NCBI GenBank assembly: GCA_965198095.1
Contig: OZ240239.1
Coordinates: 2,418,001-2,482,000 of the forward strand
Direction of reading: 5' to 3'
Origin: CBDFJH01 sp965198095
Lineage (GTDB): Bacteria > Latescibacterota > UBA2968 > GCA-2709665
DNA: 64,000 bases
Under the pieces are notes generated by a model, which saw only the letters and a list, made by a program, of their open reading frames with translations, searched no databases and was not told where the DNA came from. The stretch's first letter is position 1; every line of letters begins with the position of its first letter. The translations under genes and the position numbers were made by a program. Positions 27,588-36,800 of the stretch are shown here, piece after piece.

Positions 27588-28637
27588 TCATTTCCGGGAA
27601 GCGTACCCCTTGCGGAGCACCTCTTCCGCGGGCTTTCCCTGGGGCGTAAATCCACGCGTCCGCCTGTGCGAGAACCGGCCGTCCGGAAACCACTTCCAGA
27701 TGTAAAGTCCGTTAAACCACGGCCGGTCCCAGAACACCTCGAACATCGCCTCATAGCACAGCGACTGAATCTCGAAATTCACCTCTTCACCCGAGCGCCA
27801 GACCCACGGTTCTTCTGCCGCGTCCTCCGTGCTTCGGTACCCGACCTCCGTAAAGATGACCGGTTTTCCGACGCGTCTCTGCACGGCCTCGATTCTTTTC
27901 AAGTAGGGCTGCCACGCCGCCTCGATAGAAGCGCGGGTCACCGGCTCTTCCCTGTTTCCGACCGGGAAGTAGGCCTGGATCCCGATGTAGTCCAGCATAT
28001 CCCAGAAAGGTATTTCCTCGAACTCCCGGTACCAGTTCGCCGAATAGGTCAGCTCCCCGCTGAACAGGCGCCTCACCTCGCGAATCAGGTCTCGCCATTT
28101 CTCCGGGGCCTTCAACACCGTGCTCCGCAGCTCGGTCCCGATGCACAGGGCCTCGATCCCCTCCTTCTCGGCAAACTTTGCATAGTGCAGGATAAGTCGC
28201 CTGTAACCCGTCCACCAGCGGTCCCACGCATCCTGCGAATCGAACTCGATCTCTCCGCGCCATTTGCCGTTGTTCCGGTCCTCGATCCAGATGTGGGGCT
28301 TGAGCATTGTCCGAATGCCCCGAAGCCGCGCCTTTCGAGCCGTCTCCGCCAGCCCTGCATCCGTTTCTCCCCACCATACCTTTCCCGAGGTGACCAGAAC
28401 CACGACCGGATCGTCGTGGCGTCTCTGCCATCCGAACGGCGTCTGCGAGATCCAGTTGACGTTCAGCTCGTCGAGGCGGTCGAACGCCTCATCGGCCACC
28501 CTTCGAGGACCGGCCACAAAGCAGACCCCGCGGTGGCGTTCGGCCTCCGCATCGGCGTCGGGGACCGGGCCCTGCGCGATGGCGTGCGACGTGACGGCAA
28601 GAAAGGCAACTCCGGCCAAAAACCGGATCATCTTCAT
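27588..28637 (-). CDS. Secreted GH113-like TIM-barrel glycoside hydrolase
   Basis: A 349-residue protein with a signal peptide (MKMIRFLAGVAFLAVTSHAIAQ). The body matches GH113-type TIM barrels: NWISQTPFGWQ, LKPHIWIEDRNNGKWRGEI, LCIGTELRST with the likely acid/base Glu, DYIGIQAYFPVG, and KPVIFTEVGYRS with the likely nucleophile Glu. GH113 members include beta-mannanases, but many relatives are uncharacterised. The end FTPQGKPAEEVL is typical of this fold. It would act in the periplasm or outside the cell. ATG at 28637 has GGAG upstream. There is no dockerin or binding module on it. Confidence 0.8.
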   Translation of the reverse strand: MKMIRFLAGVAFLAVTSHAIAQGPVPDADAEAERHRGVCFVAGPRRVADEAFDRLDELNVNWISQTPFGWQRRHDDPVVVLVTSGKVWWGETDAGLAETARKARLRGIRTMLKPHIWIEDRNNGKWRGEIEFDSQDAWDRWWTGYRRLILHYAKFAEKEGIEALCIGTELRSTVLKAPEKWRDLIREVRRLFSGELTYSANWYREFEEIPFWDMLDYIGIQAYFPVGNREEPVTRASIEAAWQPYLKRIEAVQRRVGKPVIFTEVGYRSTEDAAEEPWVWRSGEEVNFEIQSLCYEAMFEVFWDRPWFNGLYIWKWFPDGRFSHRRTRGFTPQGKPAEEVLRKGYASRK

Positions 28638-28879
28638 CTCATCAACTCCCACCACCAGCAAGCTGCCCGTAGCACGCTGATTGGATTTGATCTTTGCGAT
28701 AGACGATCGACGATTGACGGGTTTGCGGTACCCGTGTTTTGATTTTCCGGTATCCTTTCCAGTGGGCCGGCAAGTTAGAGACGCAGGATAAAGACCTGTG
28801 CTTTTGAGCAGTTTTGACGTCTACGCTCCGCAGCTCCCTCTCAAAAGGGACAAGGAGGGCGAAGTGCCGAAGAAGCAGA

Positions 28880-29042
28880 TACATCGTGACGCTGACGGCC
28901 CAGGAACGGTCATATCCGCGAAGCACAGGCGCGCACGGGTCTTTTTGAAGGCCGATCAGGGTCCGGAAAGGCAAGAGCTGGACGGACGAAGAGATCCGGC
29001 ACGCCCTCGACGTCCATCCCAGCACCGTCGAAAGAACCTGGC
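28880..29042 (+). pseudogene. IS630-type transposase N-terminal relic
   Basis: Pieces in different frames read YIVTLTAQER, then RARVFLKADQGPE, then GKSWTDEEIRHALDVHPSTV with ERTW. In order these make the helix-turn-helix start of IS630-family transposases (LTxxER, RARILLKAD, WSDEEIAxALxVSxxTVxR). At least two frameshifts separate them and the DDE catalytic part is absent. It is a dead fragment. Confidence 0.65.
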
Positions 29043-29208
29043 CGGTTCTCGATTTCATGGAAAGGCGAGTTTTTGTTCCCTGGTCCACATTTGGGTGCTA
29101 CTTGGAGGCCATTCCGGTGTCCTCCACCAGGACACGGAGCTTTGCCCTGGCCGCTCTTTTCGACCTCGCTCGATTTTCCGTTGACCTGACAAGCAGTCGG
29201 GCCACATG

Positions 29209-30174
29209 TTATGGTCGGCGTGAGTTGCCACCCGCCGCAAAGAAGAACCGGATCGTGTCTTCCTCCTTGAGCATGACATCGAAGAGCGCCTGTTCCTCCT
29301 CTTCCCAGTCCTCGTCAACCACCCGCCTGATGATCCGCAAGAGTTGGTCCATGGTCAAGAAGAGCGTCAAGGCGTCGCCGTCCACGAAATACGCGCACTC
29401 AATCGTAAATCCGTCCGTGTCCACCATCGTCAGGCGATTGCCGCTCACGGACCAGGTCCCCGTGTTGTCGTTGTCTTCGTCTTCATAGGAGCCGTCAGCG
29501 TTAAAGCGCCTGATTGATGAAACATCGCGGGTGTCGTTCTCCCTATCGCCTGTGAACTCCTGGACGGAAATGACGGCCGCCGCTCGATCCAGGCCCTGGT
29601 CCACCAGATAGTTCTCCAGGTTGTCACGTATCGTTTGAACCATATCCGTTCCTACGTACCCCCAGGATCCGACCGGACTTTCCAATGTCAGAATGGCTGA
29701 ACCCGTCACGCGTGCCTTTCCGCCCACGGGCAAATCGATCATCAGCTCATATCCGCCGTTAATCGGAATGCTCGACCAGGAACCCAGCAGGCTCCCGTTC
29801 CGCCAGGCGCGCGCCTGATAGTAACCGCTCACATTGTCCGACCAAATATACACCCTCGCCCGACCGCGCGCATCGGCCGTGCCCGACCACTGATAGTTCG
29901 CTGCCCGTCCTGAAACGGAACGCGAAAACTCCACGCTCACACCACTTGGAGGCGCCTGATCCTGCCGCACCTCAGCCGCCACCACAACTTGCGTCAAGTC
30001 CCTGTTCACAGACAATTTACCCAGCGGACGTCCAACCTGTCCGCCTGCCTGCGTCCCTCGGACAGGCAGGTCCGCCTCCGTTACCCGTGACATCGTCACG
30101 CCCTCGTCGCCACAGCTCCACATCATTCCTCCGGCAGCTGCCAACACGAACACGTCGCGAATACCTCTAAACAT
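29209..30174 (-). CDS. Lipoprotein with lipocalin-like C-terminal motif
   Basis: A 321-residue lipoprotein. The signal MFRGIRDVFVLAAAGGMMWSC ends in a Cys that would be lipidated. The middle is beta-rich (ANYQWSGTADARGRARVYIW resembles an Ig-like or Big-type strand set). The C-terminal third, GSYEDEDNDNTGTWSVSGN and RLTMVDTDGF, resembles lipocalin-like domains found after lipoboxes. Function is unknown. ATG at 30174 is preceded by a perfect AGGAGG. Residues roughly 35-50 (DLPVRGTQAGGQVGRP) are encoded by a palindromic repeat of the family dispersed through this window, which suggests insertion into the mature N-terminus. Confidence 0.7.
   Translation of the reverse strand: MFRGIRDVFVLAAAGGMMWSCGDEGVTMSRVTEADLPVRGTQAGGQVGRPLGKLSVNRDLTQVVVAAEVRQDQAPPSGVSVEFSRSVSGRAANYQWSGTADARGRARVYIWSDNVSGYYQARAWRNGSLLGSWSSIPINGGYELMIDLPVGGKARVTGSAILTLESPVGSWGYVGTDMVQTIRDNLENYLVDQGLDRAAAVISVQEFTGDRENDTRDVSSIRRFNADGSYEDEDNDNTGTWSVSGNRLTMVDTDGFTIECAYFVDGDALTLFLTMDQLLRIIRRVVDEDWEEEEQALFDVMLKEEDTIRFFFAAGGNSRRP
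30036..30070. repeat. Dispersed palindrome inside lipoprotein gene
   Basis: CCTGTCCGCCTGCCTGC and CGGACAGGCAGG arms can pair across a short loop. The sequence lies inside the lipoprotein reading frame without breaking it. It shares the CCTGCCTGC/GCAGGCAGG arms with copies at 20406-20453, 32994-33028 and 59865-59908. Confidence 0.6.
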
Positions 30175-30845
30175 GGCGAGCCTCCTGGATTCGGGAATCG
30201 CCCAGCGAAATGAGCCGGAAAGCCGTCCGCCGCAATTTCGGCGTCTCTGTGGGCCGACACCTGCCATATTAAACTCCTTAGAGGCTTGATACCATCATGG
30301 AAAAGGGATTTCCGATCCTGATCGGCGATGCAAACGGAGCCGACAGGGTCATACAACAATACCTTCACATCAGACACTATCAGAACGTAGAAAGTTTATT
30401 GTTGTTCCGGGGAAATTTGCCGAAACAACGTTGACAACCGGCAAACGCGTAATATCCCCGCTGGTACTCGCAACCGTGACGCTCGGTTTTATTCTGCGAA
30501 AGACCGCGTCATGGCGCAAGAGGCAACGATCGGCCCAATGATGTGGGACGGGAAAAGTGTTGGAACCCTGCTCAATCTATTTCACCTTCCTGGCCCAAAA
30601 AAGAAAGCCGTGATTTACACAAGTTTTCTTATAGGTGGGTCAGGGTTTCCAGGTAATAGTGGGGGCCGGTCGTTGTTCCGCATCGGAAAATGAAATAGGT
30701 TGGAATGTCAGGGAGAATGCTGATCTTGTCCACGCAGTGACAACCGATTCCATTGACGATGCTGTCCGTAACGATTACATAAAGAAAAGAAAGCTCTGAT
30801 GATGTATTGATATTTGTTCGTAGCCATCAACTTTTGGGAGGGCTC
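30175..30845. other. Long divergent intergenic region
   Basis: The region separates the minus-strand lipoprotein from the plus-strand binding protein and should carry both promoters. No protein-like frame was recognised; a 60-codon frame at 30511 lacks support. It is AT-richer than the coding DNA, but I cannot name a specific operator. Confidence 0.35.
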
Positions 30846-31994
30846 ATGACGCGCAACTTGCCATGCATTTTGGGCCTGTTCTCGTTGATCTTCGTTTTGG
30901 GCTGTGACAAAGCCCAGGAACCGGAGACACCGGAAACCGTCAAGCTCGGTTTTCTGGGCTCGGGCGACCGGGCCACCTACGCGAACGCCGCAGCGATCGC
31001 CGTGGCTGAAGTGAACGAACACGGCGGCTTGCTCGGCATGCCGGTCGAACTGGTGCCCCGGGTCGAAATAGAGGATGCGGCCGTCTCTGTTCAAACCGCC
31101 GAAACGATGATCGGCACGGAGGGAGTCATCGCGATCATCGGCCCCAACCGCTCTACTCATGCCGTCGAGGTCGGAAAAATCGCACAGCAGCACGGGCTGC
31201 CGATGATGACCACGGCCGCGACCAATCCGGACGTGACAAAGGCGGGCGACTTCGTCTTCATGGCCGCCTTCACGGATCAGTTTCAAGGGCGGGTCATGGC
31301 TCGGTTCGCGCGCGAGGAGCTCGAACTGGCCCGGGTGGCGATTTTGACGCGCAGAGACGACGTCTACACGGAGGGGATATCTGAATTCTTCGTCTCCCAT
31401 TTCAGCGAAGCGGGCGGGACGGTCGTTGCGAACGTGTTCTTCGAAAGCGATCAAACCGACTTCACGGGACCGTTGACCCAAATTGCGGCGACGTCGCCTG
31501 AGGCGCTCTTCATATCCGGGTTTGCTGGAGACGTCGCCCTCGTGACGGAGCAAGCGAGGGCGCTTCCGCTGCAAAACAACGCCGGCGAGCCGGTGCTTTT
31601 CCTCGGGGCCGACTCCTGGGACAATCCGAGCTTGTTCGCGAACACAACTGCCGAAGTGGAAGGCAGCTATTTCAGCAGCCACTTTTCGCCCGACACCGAT
31701 GAACCGGGTGCGCGGGCGTTTGTGGACACCTACCAATCCCTCTACGAGGTTGCCCCCAGCGGTGGAGATGCCGTGAGCTACGATGCCGTCAAGCTCCTTT
31801 TCGAAGCCGTAGAGAGAGCGGAAAGCCTGGACCCGGATGCGGTACGGAAGCAACTGGCAGCGACTTCGAACTACGCCGGCGCAACGCGTATTGCCGGTTA
31901 TGACGAAAACCGTCATCCAACCAAAAGCGCGGTCGTGATGACCATCAAAAACGGGGCAAAGCAGTTCCATAAGCAGATAGACCCTGCTCTGTAG
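30846..31994 (+). CDS. ABC-type branched-chain amino-acid-like binding lipoprotein
   Basis: A 382-residue type-I periplasmic binding protein. The lipobox FVLGC is followed by VKLGFLGSGDRATYANAAAI, the first strand and helix of Leu/Ile/Val-binding folds. Other family features are GVIAIIGPNRSTHAVEVG, the LPMMTTAATNPDV loop and the hinge region VSYDAVKLLFEAVERA. Ligand identity cannot be read off. ATG at 30846 has GGAGGG upstream. No permease or ATPase genes are beside it, so either its transporter lies elsewhere or it acts as a free sensor. Confidence 0.85.
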   Translation: MTRNLPCILGLFSLIFVLGCDKAQEPETPETVKLGFLGSGDRATYANAAAIAVAEVNEHGGLLGMPVELVPRVEIEDAAVSVQTAETMIGTEGVIAIIGPNRSTHAVEVGKIAQQHGLPMMTTAATNPDVTKAGDFVFMAAFTDQFQGRVMARFAREELELARVAILTRRDDVYTEGISEFFVSHFSEAGGTVVANVFFESDQTDFTGPLTQIAATSPEALFISGFAGDVALVTEQARALPLQNNAGEPVLFLGADSWDNPSLFANTTAEVEGSYFSSHFSPDTDEPGARAFVDTYQSLYEVAPSGGDAVSYDAVKLLFEAVERAESLDPDAVRKQLAATSNYAGATRIAGYDENRHPTKSAVVMTIKNGAKQFHKQIDPAL

Positions 31995-32288
31995 CGGGGC
32001 GAGGCCGTCCGGATTTCGCGATGGATCGGAGCCGTTCGCACGATGCAGGACCGAGTTTGCGTTGAAAAGGGAATAACGCGAACGGAATTTGTGATCTTGG
32101 GCGGCGTGGGCAATCCGGACGTAGATGTGAGGAAGAGAAACGTCGAGCAGGCCCATGGCTCAGGGCAGGCATTTCAGTAAAGGCCCGAACACTGCGCATA
32201 GCAGGGGGTGTGCGCCTGGCCCCGTTCGGTCAAACCCTGGGGGGTTCGCACATCTCCGAAACGTGACCTGAATTGGAGTTCAAGCAAT

Positions 32289-32882
32289 TTGTACGATCTG
32301 GTCGTCTTCGATGTCGGAGGTGTTCTTGTGAAGCTGACGGGGATGCCCGATCTAATGAAGTGGACGGGTCTCAGCGCAGACGAAGTCCGGCACAAATGGC
32401 TCAGTCTCGATGTCGCTCGAGCATTCGAATCCGGGAAGATTTCCTATGAGGAGTTCGGCTCGAAATTCGTTGCCGAGCTGGGCCTCCCATTAACCGTGTC
32501 TTCGTTTGAAGAGGTGTTGCGCAGTTGGATGGGAGAGCTGTTTCCTGAGGCGGAAGCCATCGTGTCCGCTGTCGGAAGGAGAAACCCAGTGGCGTGCCTG
32601 TGCAACACGAACACGGTACAATGGCCGGAGATTCGAGATCGGCTCGGCGTTGGAGCGTGGTTCGAGCATGCGTTTGTCTCTTACGAAACAGGTATGGTAA
32701 AGCCGGACATGGCCACCTACGCGTATGTGAGTGAGCGGATGGAAGTTGAACCTGAACGTGTTGTTCTTTTTGACGACACGCAAGCAAACATCGACGGGGC
32801 CATCTCGTTCGGATGGGCGGCCCACCTCGTGCAGGGAACCGGCGAGTTGAGAGCCAAGCTCACGGAACTGAATCTGATATAG
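32289..32882 (+). CDS. HAD-superfamily hydrolase
   Basis: A 197-residue haloacid-dehalogenase-type phosphatase. Motif I is VVFDVGGVLV; the usual second Asp is replaced, as in several HAD-IA DVGGVL proteins. Motif II is CLCNTNTVQW, motif III Lys is in GMVKPDMATY and motif IV is VLFDDTQANIDGA. A helical cap lies at about residues 15-85. The best start is TTG at 32289, with GGAG ten bases upstream; an in-frame GTG at 32208 would add 27 unconvincing residues. It may dephosphorylate a small metabolite; the substrate is unknown. Confidence 0.8.
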   Translation: MYDLVVFDVGGVLVKLTGMPDLMKWTGLSADEVRHKWLSLDVARAFESGKISYEEFGSKFVAELGLPLTVSSFEEVLRSWMGELFPEAEAIVSAVGRRNPVACLCNTNTVQWPEIRDRLGVGAWFEHAFVSYETGMVKPDMATYAYVSERMEVEPERVVLFDDTQANIDGAISFGWAAHLVQGTGELRAKLTELNLI

Positions 32883-32951
32883 GGGTCCGCTTCCGGTAAC
32901 TTTCTCTAACCTGAATAATTCATAAAAGAAGGTTAGGAAGTCACCCGTACT

Positions 32952-32980
32952 CACCTTTTCTTGTCGCCCAAGAAAAGGTG
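32952..32980. terminator. 12-bp perfect hairpin, terminator-like
   Basis: CACCTTTTCTTG and CAAGAAAAGGTG form a perfect 12-bp stem around TCGCC. It lies 70 bases after the HAD gene. No T-run follows on the plus strand, so it may be an element component rather than a terminator. Confidence 0.45.
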
Positions 32981-32993
32981 ACAAAAGAAGGGC

Positions 32994-33028
32994 GCCTGCC
33001 TGCCGCGCCCAACGCGGCGCAGGCAGGC
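32994..33028. repeat. REP-like palindrome CCTGCCTGC/GCAGGCAGG
   Basis: GCCTGCCTGCCGCG and CGCGGCGCAGGCAGGC form a long imperfect stem with a CCCAA loop. It is the cleanest copy of the palindrome family dispersed in this window. Confidence 0.65.
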
Positions 33029-33404
33029 CCCTCAAACGCCGGGGAGGCTCGGGCCGTGGCGACTCAGCCTTACTGGAAACGACCGGTGCCGCGAAAGGAA
33101 TGAACGCCTCCCCCCGCCTGATGCCCACTGCGGGACCCGCCCCCACATCCGCCCCCGCACCTGACCCCGTCCCACAGAGGGCCCGAACCCATGGGGAGGA
33201 GGAACGCCGAAGCAGCTAGAGAGCCGAAACGCCACGGCCGCGATGACATCTGGGCCGAATCCCTCGTGAAATCTGAAAAATCTGCGTGAATACTGCGCTT
33301 TCCAGTTATTGCACCCAAACAAAGTCTTTTAGCTCAAATTGGATAACGGATTGTTCTACATAAAATGATGGAAATTTTCAGCAAATTTATGAATGATTCA
33401 GGTT

Positions 33405-34132
33405 GAGTGAAGAAATGAGCAAAGACAAGAAAACTGCAATCCACGGGGTCCAATCGGAGCCGCCCAACCACAAGGGTCGTGCATATCAACGCCGGCCCCG
33501 AGTGCCATCGCTAAAGCCAGGTTCGCGTCAGCGAAGCCCCCGGCCAGGAAGGCCGGCGAGAAGTAAATTTCTCGTTCCGGCAACTTTCCTGCTATAACTC
33601 CCCCAATAATGCGGTTGTCGGAGACGTGGCTGGCTTGACCGGATTTTGCCGTCGCGCGCCCTTCGATACACCCGCAAGACCCCTCGGTTATGATCAGCCG
33701 GACATCTCGCTCATCGGGCACCCAGGGACACGGGGCCTTTGCACCTACCGCGGGCTCCTGCGCCTCTCTCTTCCAACCTGGACCCGTTCGTGTCGAGTGC
33801 CCGAGCCCGCCGGGCGTAGGGTGTCGACTATATGGCGCTCTCCTTAATATCTGCGTGACAAAGTTTAGCAGGGGGCCTATTATGGAGACTTGGAAATACT
33901 GTGTCGGCTATTCACCAAGGGGTGCGGCGTTAGCGCTCAGGCGGGTCTGATATGTCGAGTCGCCTGCTGGATACAAACCCTGAACAAAGGCCACGGCTCG
34001 CTCCCGAGGCTTGGTGGATAGGCAGAAACTTTCGCGCGTTTTTTCGCTTGCGCGTTGAGCGATTCACTCGTGTCGAAACGGGCGCAATGGACGACGCGAC
34101 AGGCGGCTGTCGTTGTTGAAGGGGCAGGGAGA
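33405..34132. other. Gap between element and primase-like gene
   Basis: Frames on both strands are short and not recognised. One minus-strand frame (33398-33721) is alanine/glycine-rich but lacks family motifs or a ribosome site. The part near 33840-33900 is AT-richer and may hold the promoter of the next gene. Confidence 0.3.
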
Positions 34133-35536
34133 ATGCAGAACGTGCAGGGAATGCGTGACGACGTAAACTGGGTTGCGATGGCGCCCGAGGTGGCCTGCCG
34201 GCTCATAGGGGAGCCTGACCTCAAGACGAAACGCGAATGGCGGTGGGGCGAGGGCGGCATCGTCAGGCTGGACCTGGCCAAGGGTGCGTTCACGGACTTC
34301 GAAACCGGCGTCAGCGGAGGCGCGGTCGCGATGGTGATGTACGTGCTCCGGATGGACCGAGCAGCGGCGCTGCAGTGGCTGTGGAGCGAGGGGCTGCTGC
34401 GGGAGGGCCGATCGCAATCTCGTCGCCCGGAGCATACCCCAAGGCCGGAGCCGGTCGCCGAGATCCTGAAACATCCGATGGGAAGCATCCGTGATATGTT
34501 GTTTGCCGACGACACCCTCGCCGCGCTTCAACGATATGCCGATACGGACGACGACCCCATCCCCGAATCCTATCAGATGAATCTCCCCGGCCTGGAGCCG
34601 GAAAGCGTGATCCGGCCGGCAAACGGATTGCTTCCGTTGGACTGCGCCGGCATGCAGACCAAAATTCGCAAGGGGCACGTAAGCCACGCGGTGCGGATTT
34701 TCCTCGAGGTCATTATGGCCCTCGAGGAAGGGCAGGACCGCGCGACCATCCGCTGCACCCTGGGGAACCTCGCGGACTATCTGTACCCGGACGGCAAGTT
34801 CAAGAAGCACACGCAGCTCGAGCACATCCACAAGGGCCTGCACGACCTCCATGTCAACGCGTACGTGCCGTTCATGGATCCCACCAGTGGTCAGCTGCGC
34901 TCGTGGAGGCCCGTGACGGTCACAACCAGCCTGGCCCCATCGGATGATGAAGACTCGATTTTCTTTGACGTCATCCTGCCGCCGGACGCAAGGCAAGGGC
35001 CCAGGGTGCTCAAGGAGGCAGTGCGCGCCACGGGCAGACGATCCGCGCCGCAATTCAACGCGTATCTGGCGGCGGCGGACGTGATTGACCGCTACGGCGA
35101 GCAAAACGGAGAGATCATCGACCCCACGCGGCCGGAGTCACGCAATGAACAGGGGCATTTGATTGACGGGGAGGACGGCGCAACCCACGCCGAGGAGGAC
35201 GGGACGCCCGCTGCCCGCCCTTACCGTCCCGATGCGGCGCCAGCGATGAACAGAGGGCGCAACCCGAAAGCCGACCGGTATCCGGTGGTGTCGTTTTCCG
35301 ATCTGATCCGCGCCTGTTGGCCCGGCGTGGATGTAAGGGCCTTGACACCAGCCACGAAACGGGAGAAGGTGACGCACGCAAAAAAACATTGGAAGGCGCT
35401 CGAGCAAGACGGCCATATCCGTATCGAAGCGCTTGCCGAGGGATGGCGCATCCTGCCATCGGAGAAGCATGTCCGGACCTATCGGGCGCTGATGCACCAA
35501 AAGCGACACCCACCGCGAGTCGAGCCAGCCTCGTAG
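34133..35536 (+). CDS. Primase-like / replication-type accessory protein
   Basis: A 467-residue protein. The N-terminal part resembles the CHC2-like domain of phage and plasmid primases without zinc cysteines: EPDLKTKREWRWGEGGIVRL, then GAFTDFETGVSGGAVAMVMY. The central part (about 140-310) has helical winged-helix-like stretches (RIFLEVIMALEEGQDRATIR, GNLADYLYPDGKFKKHTQLE), as in plasmid replication initiators. A charged linker and a basic C-terminal domain follow. No Toprim or helicase motifs are visible. ATG at 34133 has GGGAGA directly upstream; a TTG at 34055 and an ATG at 34151 are alternatives. It suggests an integrated plasmid or phage-like segment; the function is inferred. Confidence 0.5.
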   Translation: MQNVQGMRDDVNWVAMAPEVACRLIGEPDLKTKREWRWGEGGIVRLDLAKGAFTDFETGVSGGAVAMVMYVLRMDRAAALQWLWSEGLLREGRSQSRRPEHTPRPEPVAEILKHPMGSIRDMLFADDTLAALQRYADTDDDPIPESYQMNLPGLEPESVIRPANGLLPLDCAGMQTKIRKGHVSHAVRIFLEVIMALEEGQDRATIRCTLGNLADYLYPDGKFKKHTQLEHIHKGLHDLHVNAYVPFMDPTSGQLRSWRPVTVTTSLAPSDDEDSIFFDVILPPDARQGPRVLKEAVRATGRRSAPQFNAYLAAADVIDRYGEQNGEIIDPTRPESRNEQGHLIDGEDGATHAEEDGTPAARPYRPDAAPAMNRGRNPKADRYPVVSFSDLIRACWPGVDVRALTPATKREKVTHAKKHWKALEQDGHIRIEALAEGWRILPSEKHVRTYRALMHQKRHPPRVEPAS

Positions 35537-35629
35537 GCCAGGATACATATGCCGACACTACGATCTACGGAGAATGGGGGCGTACCGCTCGCATTTGTCC
35601 GGTCATCGAATCAGACGGGAGGTGTCGTG

Positions 35630-36499
35630 ATGCGGCTATCATCGGTGCTTTTGCGCGCTTTCAGTGGAGCGTTGGGGGTCTGCGTGGCGCTCGGCGCATC
35701 GGGCGAGAGCGCGGCCGGAGAGCCGCGGCTCTCCGGGTGGTACGTGAGCGCCGGGGCCGGGGCGAATCGGTCTTCCAGCATGGAGCAGGTGGGCCACAAC
35801 CGGGATACGACCTGTTATCCGGATGAAGATTGCAGTCTTCTCCCCGGCAGAACGCCCGACGGCTACCGCTGGCGCTACGACCTCGATGCGGGTACCGGTA
35901 CCGCGTTCGAAGTCTTGATCGGCCGCAACACCGGCCGGGCGCGCCTGGAGCTGTCGGCGGCCCAGCGGAAAAACGACATTGATCAGAAATTTACCGGGAT
36001 CACCTACCTGGACGGGACGCTGATCCGGGATGCCGGAAATGACATTCAATCCAATGCCACGGCCTCGGTTGGGGATCTGACGACGCGCACGCTGTCGCTC
36101 AGCGCCTACTACGATTTTCCGCTTGCAGCCAACCGAATCACGCCTTACCTGGGCGCCGGACTGGGTCTCTCCTTCGTCGAGGTGTCCAAGCTGCATTTCA
36201 GCACTAAATACACGGGTACGCCGAGTCCTTCCGATCCTCCACTGCAGTCGTTCGACTCCCGGCAGGATGTTGACCTGTCCGATACCGCCCTCGCCAAACA
36301 CCTCTACGCCGGCGCCGGCCACTGCGTGAGCGACAAGGCCATGCTCGACCTGAAGCTGGCCTATACTCACGTGGGCGACATCGAGGACACGGACGGCTAC
36401 TCCGTGCATCCGGTCGAAGGCCTGACCAGCCTCACCAAGGTCAGCGGCATCGGCCATGGGTCGTTGACGCTCACCTTGAAATACCTGCTCGGCGACTGA
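35630..36499 (+). CDS. Outer-membrane beta-barrel protein
   Basis: A 289-residue protein with a signal peptide (residues 1-28, ending GESAAG). Alternating strands characteristic of small barrels follow: LSGWYVSAGAGANR, TAFEVLIGRNTGRARLELSA, TLSLSAYYDFPL, ITPYLGAGLGLSFVEV, and a C-terminal GSLTLTLKYLLGD. The pattern matches OmpA-like or opacity-type eight- to ten-stranded barrels. It would sit in the outer membrane; ligand or role is unknown. ATG at 35630 has GGGAGG upstream. It follows the primase-like gene by 93 bases, which might make it cargo of the same segment. Confidence 0.75.
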   Translation: MRLSSVLLRAFSGALGVCVALGASGESAAGEPRLSGWYVSAGAGANRSSSMEQVGHNRDTTCYPDEDCSLLPGRTPDGYRWRYDLDAGTGTAFEVLIGRNTGRARLELSAAQRKNDIDQKFTGITYLDGTLIRDAGNDIQSNATASVGDLTTRTLSLSAYYDFPLAANRITPYLGAGLGLSFVEVSKLHFSTKYTGTPSPSDPPLQSFDSRQDVDLSDTALAKHLYAGAGHCVSDKAMLDLKLAYTHVGDIEDTDGYSVHPVEGLTSLTKVSGIGHGSLTLTLKYLLGD

Positions 36500-36501
36500 C
36501 G

Positions 36502-36527
36502 CCTCCCATCCATCGCGATGGGGAGAC
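36502..36527 (+). terminator. Hairpin after the outer-membrane protein gene
   Basis: CTCCC-ATCCATCGCGATGG-GGAG forms a strong stem directly after the stop codon. No T-run follows, so termination is plausible but unproven. Confidence 0.4.
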
Positions 36528-36800
36528 GCTGGTGATCGAAGCGGCTCTCGATCTTACGGCAGGTCGCGTTGACAGGCGGGTGCGCTGCCGGAGGCGTTGC
36601 CGGAGCGCTCCTGCCGGGGCAGCCTTCCGGAAGCTAGCAAGACGGCACCGAGGACGTGCATGCCAGCGACGTGGACTTCGTCGACTGGCATTGAAGGAGG
36701 GTCGTGATATGCGGCTCGGGTTTGGAGGCCACCGATGATGTGCCGCGAAGAAGAGATCAGGCGCCACCTGTCGCCCCGGCTCGCCGCAAGTCCCGGCACC

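Larger units (their letters stand above)
32910..33404. mobile_element. Non-autonomous element with 17-bp terminal inverted repeats
   Basis: The left end (from 32910) reads CCTGAATAATTCATAAA and the right end (to 33404) reads TTTATGAATGATTCAGG, its reverse complement with one mismatch. The roughly 495 bases between hold no recognisable gene. They do contain a 12-bp hairpin (32952-32980) and a REP-like palindrome (32994-33028). Very similar ends flank the RAYT transposase region at 59684-60840. I infer a MITE-like element mobilised by, or derived from, that type of element. Confidence 0.55.

Noticed and set aside
30846..32882. A complete ABC amino-acid transporter operon
   Set aside because: Only the binding lipoprotein is present; the next gene is a HAD phosphatase and no permease or ATPase is nearby.
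33398..33721. Minus-strand frame of 107 codons, alanine- and glycine-rich
   Set aside because: There are no recognisable motifs, ribosome site or neighbours to support it; part overlaps the right end of the inverted-repeat element.
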